Part shown: positions 52,821 through 61,967 of the stretch, in pieces
How the letters are laid out: each line of letters begins with the position of its first letter
Position numbering within the stretch: position 1 is the first letter of the stretch
From: Lachnospiraceae bacterium
GTDB taxonomy: Bacteria; Bacillota; Clostridia; Lachnospirales; Lachnospiraceae
NCBI GenBank assembly: GCA_022483465.1
Contig: JAKVNF010000001.1
Coordinates: 1 to 64,000 of the forward strand
Length of the DNA: 64,000 nucleotides
Reading direction: 5' to 3'
Notes under the pieces: model-generated
The model's input: only the letters and a program-made list of their open reading frames with translations
Databases searched by the model: none
Told to the model about the DNA's origin: nothing
Position numbers and translations under genes: made by a program

Positions 52821-55049
52821 TCATGCTGCCGGGTATGGGCCGACCACCTTTCCATCTCGCATCCACCGGCCATTTACCAGGATGGGTTCTGTCTCAGATT
52901 GAAAACTGATACCTTTCCCGGCCTGTGTGGCTTCTCGCTGCTTCGCTTCGTATGCCCTGTATTCTTCGGACCAGCACATCATCTTTGGAAGATATTCATC
53001 TGGGTTGTCTCCCCGCCTCTGATGCTTGGGTATCTCGATGAGGAGATACCGGAAGTAGTACTCCGGATCGGCATCATTCAATTCCGCTGTTGTTGCGATG
53101 GAGTTCGCAATCATGCGGTCGGTGGCACCTTCATCTGAATAAGAAAAGAGACTGCTGTTTCTTTGCAAAGCAATCCTACGGATGTTTCTTTCACAGTAAG
53201 TGTTGTCCGCAGGTACGTTAGAATCGTAGAGGAAGCTGTCGATGTGACCGCCTTTCTTGCAGTCCTCAAAGTAGTTCATCGCCCTGCGCATCGTCGCGGT
53301 CATCGTTACTCGTTTTGATTGATCAGAGGAAGTACCATGCAGCGAGGCCTGATAGGCCTCCTCATACTCACAGATGTACTGCCAGGCCAGATCCAGGTGC
53401 GGCTTTACGTTTTTGATTCTTCCGGCAACCCGCTCCTCTCCGGACAGGCGCTTGAGCTTCGTATCCTCGCTCTCGGCAAGGCTGATCTCGCGCAGGATTT
53501 TCCATTCCCAGGTCTGTGCCAGCTGTTTTCTGCCTTCCTCCGTTTTCATGAGGTCTTTTGAGGCCATCTTTACAATAAACCAGGCAAGAAAGAACGGCCT
53601 TCTCAGATGCGCAAGGCAGAATGAGACTACGATCTTTCCTTCAGACTTGCGCTCCAGTTCCGGATATGCAGCATACTTGTCGTTCTTGCATACGACAGAT
53701 GCATTTCCTGTCACTGCCGTAGGATCGGGCTCCGTTTCCTGTTCCAGCGGAGTTGTCTGGCCTGCGGTATCCGAACGATCCGCGTCATTATCCGGAAGAA
53801 AGTCTGCAAACAGACCATCCAGAAATGACTCAGCCCTGGAGGGATTGAAGAAATATGCAGCAGCCTTGGGACCTTCCCGCAGCTCACTTGTAATCAGCAG
53901 CCAGATATAGGACTTTTCTCCCGGCTTCTCAGCATCATAGATGGATCTCCAGGTGGTTTCATCCATCTGAATGTACTTGCCCGCTATGATGAAGCTGACG
54001 AGATAATCGAAGACGGGAAGCAGATATCTTGCGGCACAGGTATTGCACCAGTAAACCGTTTTCTGCGTTTTCATGGGATAGCCCATGTGACAGATCAGAG
54101 CAGCGATGCGTTTGTACGGGATGCTCATACTGGTCAGCATGTAGTACATGAAGGCGACGATCTCCGGGGTTGCCCGGGATCCCGGCATGATATATCCCTC
54201 GCTGTAGGGCCGGTATAGCGTACGATTCACCTCATGACTGTCAGGATCGGATTTTTCTTCGTTGCTGACATCCTCTGAGTATGCGATGATTGGTTTCATG
54301 ATCGTCAGCACGACGACATGAGCCTCCTCTATACTGAGTTTTTCTCTTGCTTCGAATCCCAGCTTAGATAAAGACTTTGCTTTTTCGATCATTTCCGGAG
54401 TCAGATCATCCACATCATAGCTGATTCTGTGCGGGAGATTCTGCGTATCACGCTCCCAGATGCCTGGCTTGCGCTTCTGTTTTTCCTTTGATTCATCGGG
54501 TATCGGTTTTCTCGGGGGACGGCTGCTCCGTCTGGGTTTCCTGTCTTTTTCGCCAGCTCCGCCTTTCCCGGACGGATTCTCATCCTGAGTTTTTCCGTCA
54601 CTGTCTTTCCCATTTTCGTCTGCATTGGCTGGCTCTGCAGGTTCTTCTGTCCCTGTCGTGTCTTTGGCCTGCTCTCCATCAGCGTCAGACTCTTCGGTGA
54701 GCGGATCTGTCTCCACATCCTCGCTGCCGCCTTGTGGAATCCCGGTTTCGAGTTCTTTCCCAGAGAGCTGCTCGTCCTTTTCCCCAAAGGCTCTCCTACG
54801 TCCGAGTTTGTTGTTCTCGTCCTTATTCTGCTCCTTCTGTTTGAGTTCCTCATTTTCCTTTTGCAGCGCTTTATAATCTTCAGCTGCTTTTTCAGCTGCC
54901 TTTATCAGCGCTGCAATGCGGTTCGTCTTGACGATGTCATCCACGATAACCTCACTAAAGATGTTCGAGATGTCGCTCGGACTGAAAGCGCCACACTGGT
55001 ACAGGAGGTTGTACTTATGAAGTCTCTGGACAGGGATCTCGGTTTCCAT
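52821..55049 (-). CDS. IS66-family transposase TnpC
   Basis: 742 residues. The N-terminal part is coiled-coil and low-complexity (KAAEDYKALQKENEELKQKE; many Asp/Glu/Ser). A Cys/zinc segment lies around YWCNTCAARYLLPVFDYL. The DDE domain shows IQMDETTWRS, VVSFCLAHLRRPFF and YCERNIRRIALQRNSSLF, typical of IS66. Larger than the usual 450-550 residues because of its long N-terminal linker. The start overlaps the stop of the preceding 125-residue gene (TGATG). Confidence 0.9.
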   Translation of the reverse strand: METEIPVQRLHKYNLLYQCGAFSPSDISNIFSEVIVDDIVKTNRIAALIKAAEKAAEDYKALQKENEELKQKEQNKDENNKLGRRRAFGEKDEQLSGKELETGIPQGGSEDVETDPLTEESDADGEQAKDTTGTEEPAEPANADENGKDSDGKTQDENPSGKGGAGEKDRKPRRSSRPPRKPIPDESKEKQKRKPGIWERDTQNLPHRISYDVDDLTPEMIEKAKSLSKLGFEAREKLSIEEAHVVVLTIMKPIIAYSEDVSNEEKSDPDSHEVNRTLYRPYSEGYIMPGSRATPEIVAFMYYMLTSMSIPYKRIAALICHMGYPMKTQKTVYWCNTCAARYLLPVFDYLVSFIIAGKYIQMDETTWRSIYDAEKPGEKSYIWLLITSELREGPKAAAYFFNPSRAESFLDGLFADFLPDNDADRSDTAGQTTPLEQETEPDPTAVTGNASVVCKNDKYAAYPELERKSEGKIVVSFCLAHLRRPFFLAWFIVKMASKDLMKTEEGRKQLAQTWEWKILREISLAESEDTKLKRLSGEERVAGRIKNVKPHLDLAWQYICEYEEAYQASLHGTSSDQSKRVTMTATMRRAMNYFEDCKKGGHIDSFLYDSNVPADNTYCERNIRRIALQRNSSLFSYSDEGATDRMIANSIATTAELNDADPEYYFRYLLIEIPKHQRRGDNPDEYLPKMMCWSEEYRAYEAKQREATQAGKGISFQSETEPILVNGRWMRDGKVVGPYPAA

Positions 55050-55426
55050 CACCGGGCCTCTTTGTCTACGGAAGCAAGGCTTGCGCTGGCCTTCTGAACG
55101 GCATCCTGATAGGCGCGGAGAGCCTTCCTCAGCTGTGTATTCTCATTCCGCAGAGATGCATTTGCCTCCTCCAGCTCTGTTATTCTGGAAATCAAAGTTT
55201 TCGTCGAACCTTCAGCCCGAACAGAGTTTGCCTGCTCTGCTGGTGCGTCGGAGGCCGATGCCTGCTTTCGAACGTACTTCCTGGTGGGCACAACCTCCCC
55301 TGTAACGGGATCAAGCTTCCCGATCAGCTTCCGGTCTGTCTTGTGCTGTTTAGCCTCCTTGTCCCAATAGCTGTGTGAAGAATAAACGTATACCGTATCC
55401 CCCTGTCTCAGATGAATGGTACCCAT
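55049..55426 (-). CDS. IS66-associated accessory protein, 125 aa
   Basis: MGTIHLRQGDTVYVYSSHSY, then WDKEAKQHKTDRKLIGKLDP, then a C-terminal coiled coil (ITELEEANASLRNENTQL). The first half resembles the N-terminal beta segment of IS1634-type transposases. It stands between tnpB and tnpC with its own promoter (55466-55494), not part of the textbook IS66 set. Possible role: helper or regulator of TnpC, to which it is translationally coupled. Confidence 0.6.
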   Translation of the reverse strand: MGTIHLRQGDTVYVYSSHSYWDKEAKQHKTDRKLIGKLDPVTGEVVPTRKYVRKQASASDAPAEQANSVRAEGSTKTLISRITELEEANASLRNENTQLRKALRAYQDAVQKASASLASVDKEAR

Positions 55427-55465
55427 GTCAGACCTCCTGAGAGCTGCTTATCAGTTCTCAGGAGT

Positions 55466-55494
55466 ATAGTAACATATCTATACCCTCTTGTCAA
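55466..55494 (-). promoter_or_regulatory. Internal promoter of the IS66 element
   Basis: TTGACA and TACTAT with exactly 17 bases between, 40 bases upstream of the 125-residue gene. The surrounding GGTATAGATAT words form partly overlapping inverted copies (55474-55525) and could bind a repressor. Confidence 0.75.
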
Positions 55495-55571
55495 CCGAAA
55501 ATAAGGGTATAGATATCTGAATATTTATACTCCCCACTGAAGTAGCCTGAAAGTTCAAAAACCGCGTGTTT

Positions 55572-55961
55572 TCAGGATCTCTGGGATTCTGCGGCCACCT
55601 GATCAGGCATGTCGATGTGCGGGTATACTTCGCGGATGGTACCGTCAAGTGCGATTCCGCTCATGAGCTGACGGTACTGCTCCGGAGAAAGAGATCTGGC
55701 TTCGTCCGCATTCCTGGGATACTGGAATGAGTTTCCCGGCGCAAGGCGAAGCGTATAGAGCACAGTGCCGATTCCCTCGAAGCAGATCCCCTTGATCGTT
55801 CTGGCAGATCTGCCACGAAAAAGATAGAGAACTCCACGGTCCGTTGGATCCAGGTGATAGTTCAGCATGACATAAGCGGAGAGTCCATCAACGCCGCGGC
55901 GCATATCCACCCTCTTCGTGCAGAGAATGATCTTCCTGAAGCCGATGCCGTCAACAAACAT
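55572..55961 (-). CDS. IS66 accessory protein TnpB
   Basis: 129 residues from MFVDGIGFRKIILCTKRVDM. Family phrases RRGVDGLSAYV, GVLYLFRGRSARTIKGICFEG. This is the IS66 Orf2/TnpB protein required alongside TnpC. Overlaps tnpA by 11 bases. Confidence 0.85.
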   Translation of the reverse strand: MFVDGIGFRKIILCTKRVDMRRGVDGLSAYVMLNYHLDPTDRGVLYLFRGRSARTIKGICFEGIGTVLYTLRLAPGNSFQYPRNADEARSLSPEQYRQLMSGIALDGTIREVYPHIDMPDQVAAESQRS

Positions 55962-56469
55962 GAAAAGCCTCCTTAAGCATGGAGAGGGTCTCGCGCCGGA
56001 CAGAAGAGTAGAGATAGAGCCGACAGGACCGTGTCTCCAGGATAACTTCCGGAGACACGGCAGGCCCTCCCGGCCTGCCTGGAACAGATCCGGCATTTCC
56101 TTCTTCCGGTGTACCGGTGATCCGCGGAAGATCAGAGTGGTTCGACCGGCTGCGGGAACCCGAGTCATCAGCAGTACCCGGTTCCGAGCCTATTGTATTG
56201 ACATCAGGGCGTACATGTCCGTTTACGATATCGGTGATGTCTACGAAGTTCTCTGTCTCTGGCACTGAAACAGAGGATGCCTTCCTGTTACTGGCGTCCG
56301 TCTCCCTGATCACGTTTTTCCAGTAGTAGAAGAGCGAGACGTTGATCTCATGCTCCCTGCACCATTGTGCAATCGACATCAGCTTCGTTTCTCTGTTCTC
56401 GTACGCATTGATGATCGGCCTCCAATAGCGAAGCTTCTCCTCACGAACCATCTGCTGTCTCTTGTCCAT
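55951..56469 (-). CDS. IS66 accessory protein TnpA
   Basis: 172 residues from MDKRQQMVREEKLRYW. The HTH-like N-terminal part contains SIAQWCREHEINVSLFYYWK, the usual IS66 TnpA helix-turn-helix; a variable Gly/Ser/Pro linker and a short C-terminal segment follow (LETRSCRLYLYSSVRRETLS). Its ribosome site GAGGAGG forms the 3' arm of the hairpin at 56477-56529. Confidence 0.8.
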   Translation of the reverse strand: MDKRQQMVREEKLRYWRPIINAYENRETKLMSIAQWCREHEINVSLFYYWKNVIRETDASNRKASSVSVPETENFVDITDIVNGHVRPDVNTIGSEPGTADDSGSRSRSNHSDLPRITGTPEEGNAGSVPGRPGGPAVSPEVILETRSCRLYLYSSVRRETLSMLKEAFHVC

Positions 56470-56529
56470 AAAAAAGCCTCCTCTGTAGAACACAGCTAGT
56501 AGTTTCCTAGCCTCATTCTACAGAAGAGG
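56470..56529 (-). terminator. Hairpin ending IS110 gene and covering the tnpA ribosome site
   Basis: On the minus strand CCTCTTCTGTAGAA ... TTCTACAGAGGAGG (arms 56516-56529 and 56477-56490) with an inner CTAG/CTAG step, then C and six Ts. The left arm contains the last codons of the IS110 transposase, and the right arm is the tnpA ribosome site. It works as a terminator for the former and a lid on translation of the latter. Confidence 0.75.
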
Positions 56530-57791
56530 TTGATCCGGGTCATGGTACGTCCGTTGTTACGCTTACCACCTTTACGGAGGATTGCGTGGAAGATCCTCAA
56601 AGCCTTGCATGCCACTACTACGCGCGCCTGACGCCGTTTTAGAGGGTTCGTTGCCCGTGTGGTGTATTTGACCTGTAAGGCCTTAAATGCGCTGTTCCAG
56701 GCTATCAGAGACCCAGCAGCTTCATACATGACTCGTCTTAAGGCAGAACGCCCTCGCTTGCTGATGCGATGTTCACCGACCTTCTTGCAGGATTCGTTGT
56801 TAATCGCATTCAGTCCGGCAAGCTTCACCAGCTGCTTGGGATCGCTGAAGCGGTTGACATCGCCCACCTCTGCAATGAATCCCACAACTGTCTGCATTCC
56901 GACTCCACGTATACTCAACAGCTTGTCGACGTTAGGAATCCGGCGAACCTGCTCTTCAAGTTTCCTGTCAAGCTCCTCCAGCCGTTCACTGTTCCTGCGG
57001 AAATCCTCAAGAATGTACAGGAAGGCAACTTTTTCAGCGGCGCAATAGTCCAGCCACATGTTTGCTGCAGCGGCCTCCACAAGCTTTTCAGCCTTTTTCC
57101 TGCCGCCGGTGCCCCGCATCTTTTTCGATTTCCACAGGAGCAGAATTCCATCAATGCCAAGTTCATATACGTCTCGAGGCAGCGATGCTATTTCCAGGAC
57201 AGCCAGGCCGCCCTTGGAATCATACTTTGAATAGCAATTCAGGTATTCTGGGAAGTTTCTGCGCAGCCATGCCTGCATACGGTTCCGGGCCCTCGCCATG
57301 TTCTTCACAACACTTTCCCTGGCATTGAACAGGCTGCGGATCTCAGCGTAATCTCCCTGCGGATCATACGGTTCGAAGAAACGTCCTTCCCGCACCAGAT
57401 CCGCAATGACTCGGGGATCCTTCTTGTCGTCCTTGCTCGGGGAGTTATCATCCAGCTCCTTCGATCTATGGACATGGAGCGTGTTCACCGTAACAATCTT
57501 GAAGCCCTTTTTGGTCAGATACTGTTTGAAGCATAGCCAGTACACACCCGTGGGCTCACAGCCGATAATAGCCTCCGTAAGGCCACTCCTGGCCTGTATC
57601 TCCTCAATCCACTTGATGAGGAGCAGAAAGCCTTTTTCGTTGTTGGGGAAGAAGAAAGCCTTTTTGGTGTACTCCTCGCCCCGCCAGTTCATGGCCCGTG
57701 CATAGTTTTTCTCGGAGCCAATGTCAACTCCGATGATCAGATGGTGTTCTGATACTTGATGCAGCTTCTTTGCTCGTGTAGAATTCTTCAT
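56496..57791 (-). CDS. IS110-family transposase
   Basis: 431 residues from MKNSTRAKKLHQVSEHHLII (ATG 57791; AAGGAGA upstream). RuvC-like DEDD domain at the N-terminus (IIGVDIGSEKNYARAMNW; AIIGCEPTGVYW; DDKKDPRVIADLV). The C-terminal Tnp20/serine domain has LLSIRGVGMQTVVGFIAEVG, KLAGLNAI and SKRGRSALRRVMYEAAGSL. Appears complete, though the last residues (FCRMRLGNY) lie in the hairpin shared with the IS66 start and may not be native. Confidence 0.9.
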   Translation of the reverse strand: MKNSTRAKKLHQVSEHHLIIGVDIGSEKNYARAMNWRGEEYTKKAFFFPNNEKGFLLLIKWIEEIQARSGLTEAIIGCEPTGVYWLCFKQYLTKKGFKIVTVNTLHVHRSKELDDNSPSKDDKKDPRVIADLVREGRFFEPYDPQGDYAEIRSLFNARESVVKNMARARNRMQAWLRRNFPEYLNCYSKYDSKGGLAVLEIASLPRDVYELGIDGILLLWKSKKMRGTGGRKKAEKLVEAAAANMWLDYCAAEKVAFLYILEDFRRNSERLEELDRKLEEQVRRIPNVDKLLSIRGVGMQTVVGFIAEVGDVNRFSDPKQLVKLAGLNAINNESCKKVGEHRISKRGRSALRRVMYEAAGSLIAWNSAFKALQVKYTTRATNPLKRRQARVVVACKALRIFHAILRKGGKRNNGRTMTRINLFCRMRLGNY

Positions 57792-57874
57792 AGATGGTCT
57801 CCTTACCGTGTGTTGGATTGCGTCTCGTTCGACGTCCTCTATGGTAACAGAGGCCATTTTAATTTCCTATTGGC

Positions 57875-57892
57875 GATTTACTGAATTACAGG
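57875..57892 (-). repeat. 18-bp repeat, right copy
   Basis: Exact inverted match of 52146-52163, here 83 bases upstream of the IS110 transposase start. From here to 58158 no gene with recognisable features was seen. Confidence 0.7.
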
Positions 57893-58158
57893 AATGCTTT
57901 CGTTTCCGGAGGCCCCAATCTCTCCTGCTGTCTGACACGGGATGATATCCCGCTGCGCTTCCTGGGATCTCCCCCCTCCTCTGCCATGCCGCCTCTCTTC
58001 GATCCATCTTTCCGGTATTCCCATGGATCTTTGCCGATCACAGGAAGGGTCCTGTCATGCTGCAGCAGGTCTTCTCCGCCAGGGATTCCAGCTCGCTCCC
58101 GCGCTGCATAGGAGTGGAACCAATATCTCAGGGCACTGCCTTTTCCCCACGCTGCCAA

Positions 58159-58191
58159 GAAGCCCTCCGGGAGTCTGTCCCGGAGGGCTTC
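58159..58191 (-). terminator. Terminator after the GH2 gene
   Basis: GAAGCCCTCCGGG and CCCGGAGGGCTTC, a perfect 13-bp stem with a 7-base loop, starting 19 bases after the GH2 stop. The CTT/TTG tail gives only a short U-run in both directions. Confidence 0.8.
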
Positions 58192-58209
58192 TTGAACTAT
58201 TGTTCTATG

Positions 58210-60003
58210 TTACCCGTGCAGCGGGGTACCCGCCTCGTTGATCCTGCGGATCTTCTCGGGATCGACCTTGAAGGCTCTGTCCGCCGTCATCAGTCCGTTC
58301 ACCTCCTGCTCCACATCGGAGACCTGGGTGTAGCAGTAGCCCGTGATATAGGGCACCTGCTTGATGGCATCCGTGATCTTCTCAAAGCGGGCGAGAAAGT
58401 CCTGCTCATTATCAACGCTGTTGCCATACCCCCACTCGCCCTCTTTTTTCTGCGAGAAGGCGATGCCGCCGTACTCGCTGATCAGGATGGGCTGCCCGCG
58501 GTAGTCGTATCCTTCTGCCATGGCAGGCTTTGCCCGGCAGTGGAAGAGCTTTGCGCTTGTGATCTCGTCCCTGTGGCCCAGGTACCGCTCCAGAAACACT
58601 GCCCCGTCCTCCTCATAGTCATGGAGGGTGAGGATATCCGAGACCGTGTGTTCCCAGCCGTCGTTGACGATCACCGGGCGCATGGCGTCATAGCTCTTTG
58701 TCAGGTGATAGATCGCCTCGGTGAAGTTCTGCTGCTGTCTGTTGGTCCGAACCTCCGGGATCCCCCAGGACTCATTGAACGGCGTCCAGGTGATGATGGC
58801 GGGGTGGTTGTAATTCTGCTGTACGATCTGCATCCACTCGTCGGTGAACTGGGTGACCGCCTGATCTGTGAACGCATAGGCTGCCGCCATCTCGCTCCAG
58901 ACGAGCATCCCCTTCACATCGCACCAGTACAAAAACCGCTCGTCCTCGATCTTCATGTGCTTCCGCAGGCCGTTGAAGCCGAGTTTCTGGATCTTCTCAA
59001 TGTCCTCAACAAGGGCCTGCTCCGAGGGCGGGGTGATGCCGGAGGCGGGCCAGTACCCCTGGTCCAGGATCATCTTGAGGTAGATCGGCGCGCCGTTCAG
59101 GAGGATGTTCCCGTTCGCGATGCGGATTTCCCGCATCCCGAAGTAGGAATAGACGGTATCCGGTTCTCCCGCTCCTCCTGTCACCGTAAGCTCCAGGTCA
59201 TACAGCGCCGGATCCTCCGGGGACCACTTGCGGATCCCCCAGGGATCCACCGTGCGGTCGCTCACCCCGAGGGTAAATTGCGCCGCATACCGGTGCCCGC
59301 TCTCCCTCTGCAGGCAAACCTTAGACTTTGCAACGGACTGCCCGGAGAACGAGGCCTTCGCCGCAAGGTTCAGCTCCCCTGCAGGTTCCTCGCTGGATAC
59401 CACAACGGCCTCGACGGAAAGAGTCCCCTCCTCCAGGTTCGGGGTGAGCTTTACGCGCTCCAGGTAAGGATCCGGCACCGTCTCCAGCCACACGCTCTTC
59501 CAGATCCCGGTGGTCTGGACATACCAGCAGCCGAAGTTGTCTCTTTCCCAGCGCTGTTTGCCCCTTGGCTGTTCCGCGGAGAGGGTATCCCGGCAGCAGA
59601 CCGTGATCCTATTTTCGCCCTCTACCGCTGCCTCTGTGATGTCAAAGGTAAACCGCTCATAGGCGCCCCTGTGGCTTCCCTGGAAGCTGCCGTTGACATA
59701 CACTTCGCTCTCATAGTCCGCCCCCTCGAAGTGGAGCAGGATTCTGCTGTGGGGTTTCTTCTGCAGGGATACCTTGCGCTCATACCAGACGCAGGGGTGG
59801 CTGGCAGGGTCCCCGATCCCGGAGAGCCTGGTCTCATAGGCAAAGGGAACCTGAATGGTCTTCCCTTTGGGAAGCCCGTCCTGAAATTTCCGCTGAAGGC
59901 CGGCCTCCTCGTCGTCAAAGGCAAAGTCCCAGGTCCCATTCAATAACGTCCAGTCGTTTCGGACCAGCTGGGGCCTTGGGTAGTCTGAACTATGGTGATG
60001 CAT
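58210..60003 (-). CDS. GH2-family glycosidase (beta-galactosidase/glucuronidase type)
   Basis: 597 residues. Sugar-binding jelly roll (about 10-180, with GTWDFAFDDEE, VYVNGSFQGSHRGAYERF), immunoglobulin-like domain, then the TIM barrel with acid/base Glu411 in TPFNESWG and nucleophile Glu510 in PILISEYGG. No signal peptide, so it is cytoplasmic. It ends in EAGTPLHG and lacks the extra C-terminal domains of LacZ. Substrate could be a beta-galactoside, beta-glucuronide or beta-mannoside. It follows the two permease genes on the same strand. Confidence 0.9.
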   Translation of the reverse strand: MHHHSSDYPRPQLVRNDWTLLNGTWDFAFDDEEAGLQRKFQDGLPKGKTIQVPFAYETRLSGIGDPASHPCVWYERKVSLQKKPHSRILLHFEGADYESEVYVNGSFQGSHRGAYERFTFDITEAAVEGENRITVCCRDTLSAEQPRGKQRWERDNFGCWYVQTTGIWKSVWLETVPDPYLERVKLTPNLEEGTLSVEAVVVSSEEPAGELNLAAKASFSGQSVAKSKVCLQRESGHRYAAQFTLGVSDRTVDPWGIRKWSPEDPALYDLELTVTGGAGEPDTVYSYFGMREIRIANGNILLNGAPIYLKMILDQGYWPASGITPPSEQALVEDIEKIQKLGFNGLRKHMKIEDERFLYWCDVKGMLVWSEMAAAYAFTDQAVTQFTDEWMQIVQQNYNHPAIITWTPFNESWGIPEVRTNRQQQNFTEAIYHLTKSYDAMRPVIVNDGWEHTVSDILTLHDYEEDGAVFLERYLGHRDEITSAKLFHCRAKPAMAEGYDYRGQPILISEYGGIAFSQKKEGEWGYGNSVDNEQDFLARFEKITDAIKQVPYITGYCYTQVSDVEQEVNGLMTADRAFKVDPEKIRRINEAGTPLHG

Positions 60004-60084
60004 TGCACTCCTCCTATCTTCCTTCTTTCACTGTGTTGCTGTCCGGATCTTTGGTGTCGCGATCCTTCTGTGCTGTCTTTGCTG

Positions 60085-60921
60085 TCACTCCTTGATGCCC
60101 TCCATGGAGATACCCTGCACGATCTGGCGCTCAAACACAAGGTACAGGATGATGGCCGGGATCGAGGCGATCATGTTTGCCGTCATCGGGATTACGTAGT
60201 TGGGTCTCTCGATGGACATCAGCGTCGGGATGCCGATGGGGAGCGTGAACATGGAGTCGTCGAACACGCACAGGAGCGGCCAGAGGTAGTTGTTCCAGCA
60301 GCCGAGAAACGTCATCAGCGCAATAGTCGAGATGATGGGCTTGGAGAGCGGCAGCACGATCTTCGCATAGATCGTCACATCTCCGCCCCCGTCCAGCCGC
60401 ACTGCCTCAAACAGCGCATCCGGCAGGCCCTGGAAGAAGGACACTGCGATCACCAGCATCATGGCGTTGGCAACTCCCGGCAGGATGAGTCCCGCATAGG
60501 TGTTGATCAGGTGCATGTTGTTGACCTCGATAAAGAGCGGCACGATCGTCGCCTCAGCGGGAACCATGAGTCCCAGCATGAAGTAGAAGTAGACCGCCTT
60601 CTTCCCGGGGAATTGCATCTTGGCAATCGCATAGGCCGCCAGGGTGGAGAGGATCACGGTCAGCACCGTTCCCACCACAGAGACGAGAAGCGAGTTCCCG
60701 AACCAGGTAAAGACGCTGGTGCCTGCCATCACGTTGGGATAGTTGATCAGCGTATAGGGCGGCTTGAACCAGTCCCAGATGGAGGCGAACTGCTTCGATT
60801 CGTTCTGAATGGAACAGAAGAACGCCCAGACGATCGGCAGGAGCATGATGGCCGCAAGGAGCAGGGAGACGATGGCAAGAATGACACTGCCGGCATTCTG
60901 TTTTCTCTTCTTTGCTCTCAT
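60085..60921 (-). CDS. Carbohydrate ABC permease (MalG/CUT1 type)
   Basis: 278 residues, six membrane spans. The EAA loop EAVRLDGGGDVTIYAKIVLPL contacts the ATPase; the C-terminus ends FERQIVQGISMEGIKE, a common CUT1 ending. Pairs with the MalF-type protein encoded one base upstream. No ATPase gene is nearby, as usual for CUT1 systems that share MsmK-like ATPases. Confidence 0.95.
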   Translation of the reverse strand: MRAKKRKQNAGSVILAIVSLLLAAIMLLPIVWAFFCSIQNESKQFASIWDWFKPPYTLINYPNVMAGTSVFTWFGNSLLVSVVGTVLTVILSTLAAYAIAKMQFPGKKAVYFYFMLGLMVPAEATIVPLFIEVNNMHLINTYAGLILPGVANAMMLVIAVSFFQGLPDALFEAVRLDGGGDVTIYAKIVLPLSKPIISTIALMTFLGCWNNYLWPLLCVFDDSMFTLPIGIPTLMSIERPNYVIPMTANMIASIPAIILYLVFERQIVQGISMEGIKE

Positions 60922-60922
60922 C

Positions 60923-61807
60923 TCAATCCCCCTCCTTCTGCAGTTTCAGCTGAATCACGGTGCAGATCACAATGATCGCAAACAGGAAGTAGCTGATCGA
61001 GGCCGCGTATCCCAGCTTGTTCTTGTCAAAGGCCTGCTGGTACACGTACATGACCAGGGGCCTTGTGGTGTTGGCAGGACCGCCCTTGGTGATGTTGTAG
61101 ATCTGGCCGAAGACCTTGAAGCTTGCCATCACTTCCAGCAGGATCACCAGGAAGATGGTGTTTTTGATGAGCGGGAGCGTGATCTGGAACAGACACTGGG
61201 CCGATCCTGCACCGTCCACCTTCGCTGCCTCCAACACATCCGGGGAGATGTCCTGCAGGGCGGAGAGATACAGCAGCATCGGGAAGCCAACGGTCCACCA
61301 GACGGTCATCAGGACGATGGCGCACCAGGCAAGCTTGGTGTCCTCAAACCAGAGGATCTCGTTGCTGGTACTCATAAGGCCCATGGACTTTAGGATTCCA
61401 TTCACCAGCCCCCGGTAGGGAGCAAAGCTGTACTTGGCGACAAACGATGCCACGGAGACGGACAATACGCCCGGCACATAGTAGGCGATCCGCAGGAACT
61501 TTCTCATCCGCACTTTCCGGTTGGCAAGAAGTGCCATGGCAAGGCCCAGCAGCACGATGAAGGGAACGGAAAAGACCACAAAGATGCAGGTGTTGCGGAA
61601 GGCTGCCCAGAAGTTCTTGTCCCTAAACATCTTTCCATAATTGGCCACTCCCACAAACCCGGTCCGCCCCATCAGGGACCAGTCATTCAGGGATACCCAG
61701 ACGCCCTGGATGATGGGGTAGATCACAAAGATGGTGAAGAGGACGAAGAACGGGAGGATGAAGATCCAGGCGGTCAGCACGGTTTTGGTTCTGTATTTTT
61801 TCTTCAT
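60923..61807 (-). CDS. Carbohydrate ABC permease (MalF/CUT1 type)
   Basis: 294 residues, six membrane spans; EAA loop EAAKVDGAGSAQCLFQITLPL near 195-215; LYLSALQDISPDVLEAA precedes it. Forms the channel with the next gene. Separated from the binding-protein gene by 160 bases holding a strong hairpin. Confidence 0.95.
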   Translation of the reverse strand: MKKKYRTKTVLTAWIFILPFFVLFTIFVIYPIIQGVWVSLNDWSLMGRTGFVGVANYGKMFRDKNFWAAFRNTCIFVVFSVPFIVLLGLAMALLANRKVRMRKFLRIAYYVPGVLSVSVASFVAKYSFAPYRGLVNGILKSMGLMSTSNEILWFEDTKLAWCAIVLMTVWWTVGFPMLLYLSALQDISPDVLEAAKVDGAGSAQCLFQITLPLIKNTIFLVILLEVMASFKVFGQIYNITKGGPANTTRPLVMYVYQQAFDKNKLGYAASISYFLFAIIVICTVIQLKLQKEGD

Positions 61808-61878
61808 TTTGCATCCCCTGTTGATGGAATTCAGCGAATTTTGCCAAGGCAGGCGGCGGGCGTCTGCCCAAGAACATC

Positions 61879-61912
61879 AGAAGGGGCCGGGTCTATGGCC
61901 CGGCCCTCTTCT
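61879..61912 (-). promoter_or_regulatory. Intercistronic hairpin between binding protein and permease
   Basis: AGAAGAGGGCCGGG pairs with CCCGGCCCCTTCT around a short loop, without a T-run, in the gap after the binding-protein gene. Likely lets the binding protein be made in excess over the permeases. Confidence 0.65.
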
Positions 61913-61967
61913 GCACTGCAGCAATCGGTGCCCGCTGCGCCGAAGGCTCTCATGATCCTATTTCAGG

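Noticed and set aside
58057-59946. Plus-strand open frame of about 630 codons
   Set aside because: Antisense to the GH2 gene; no motif or ribosome site.
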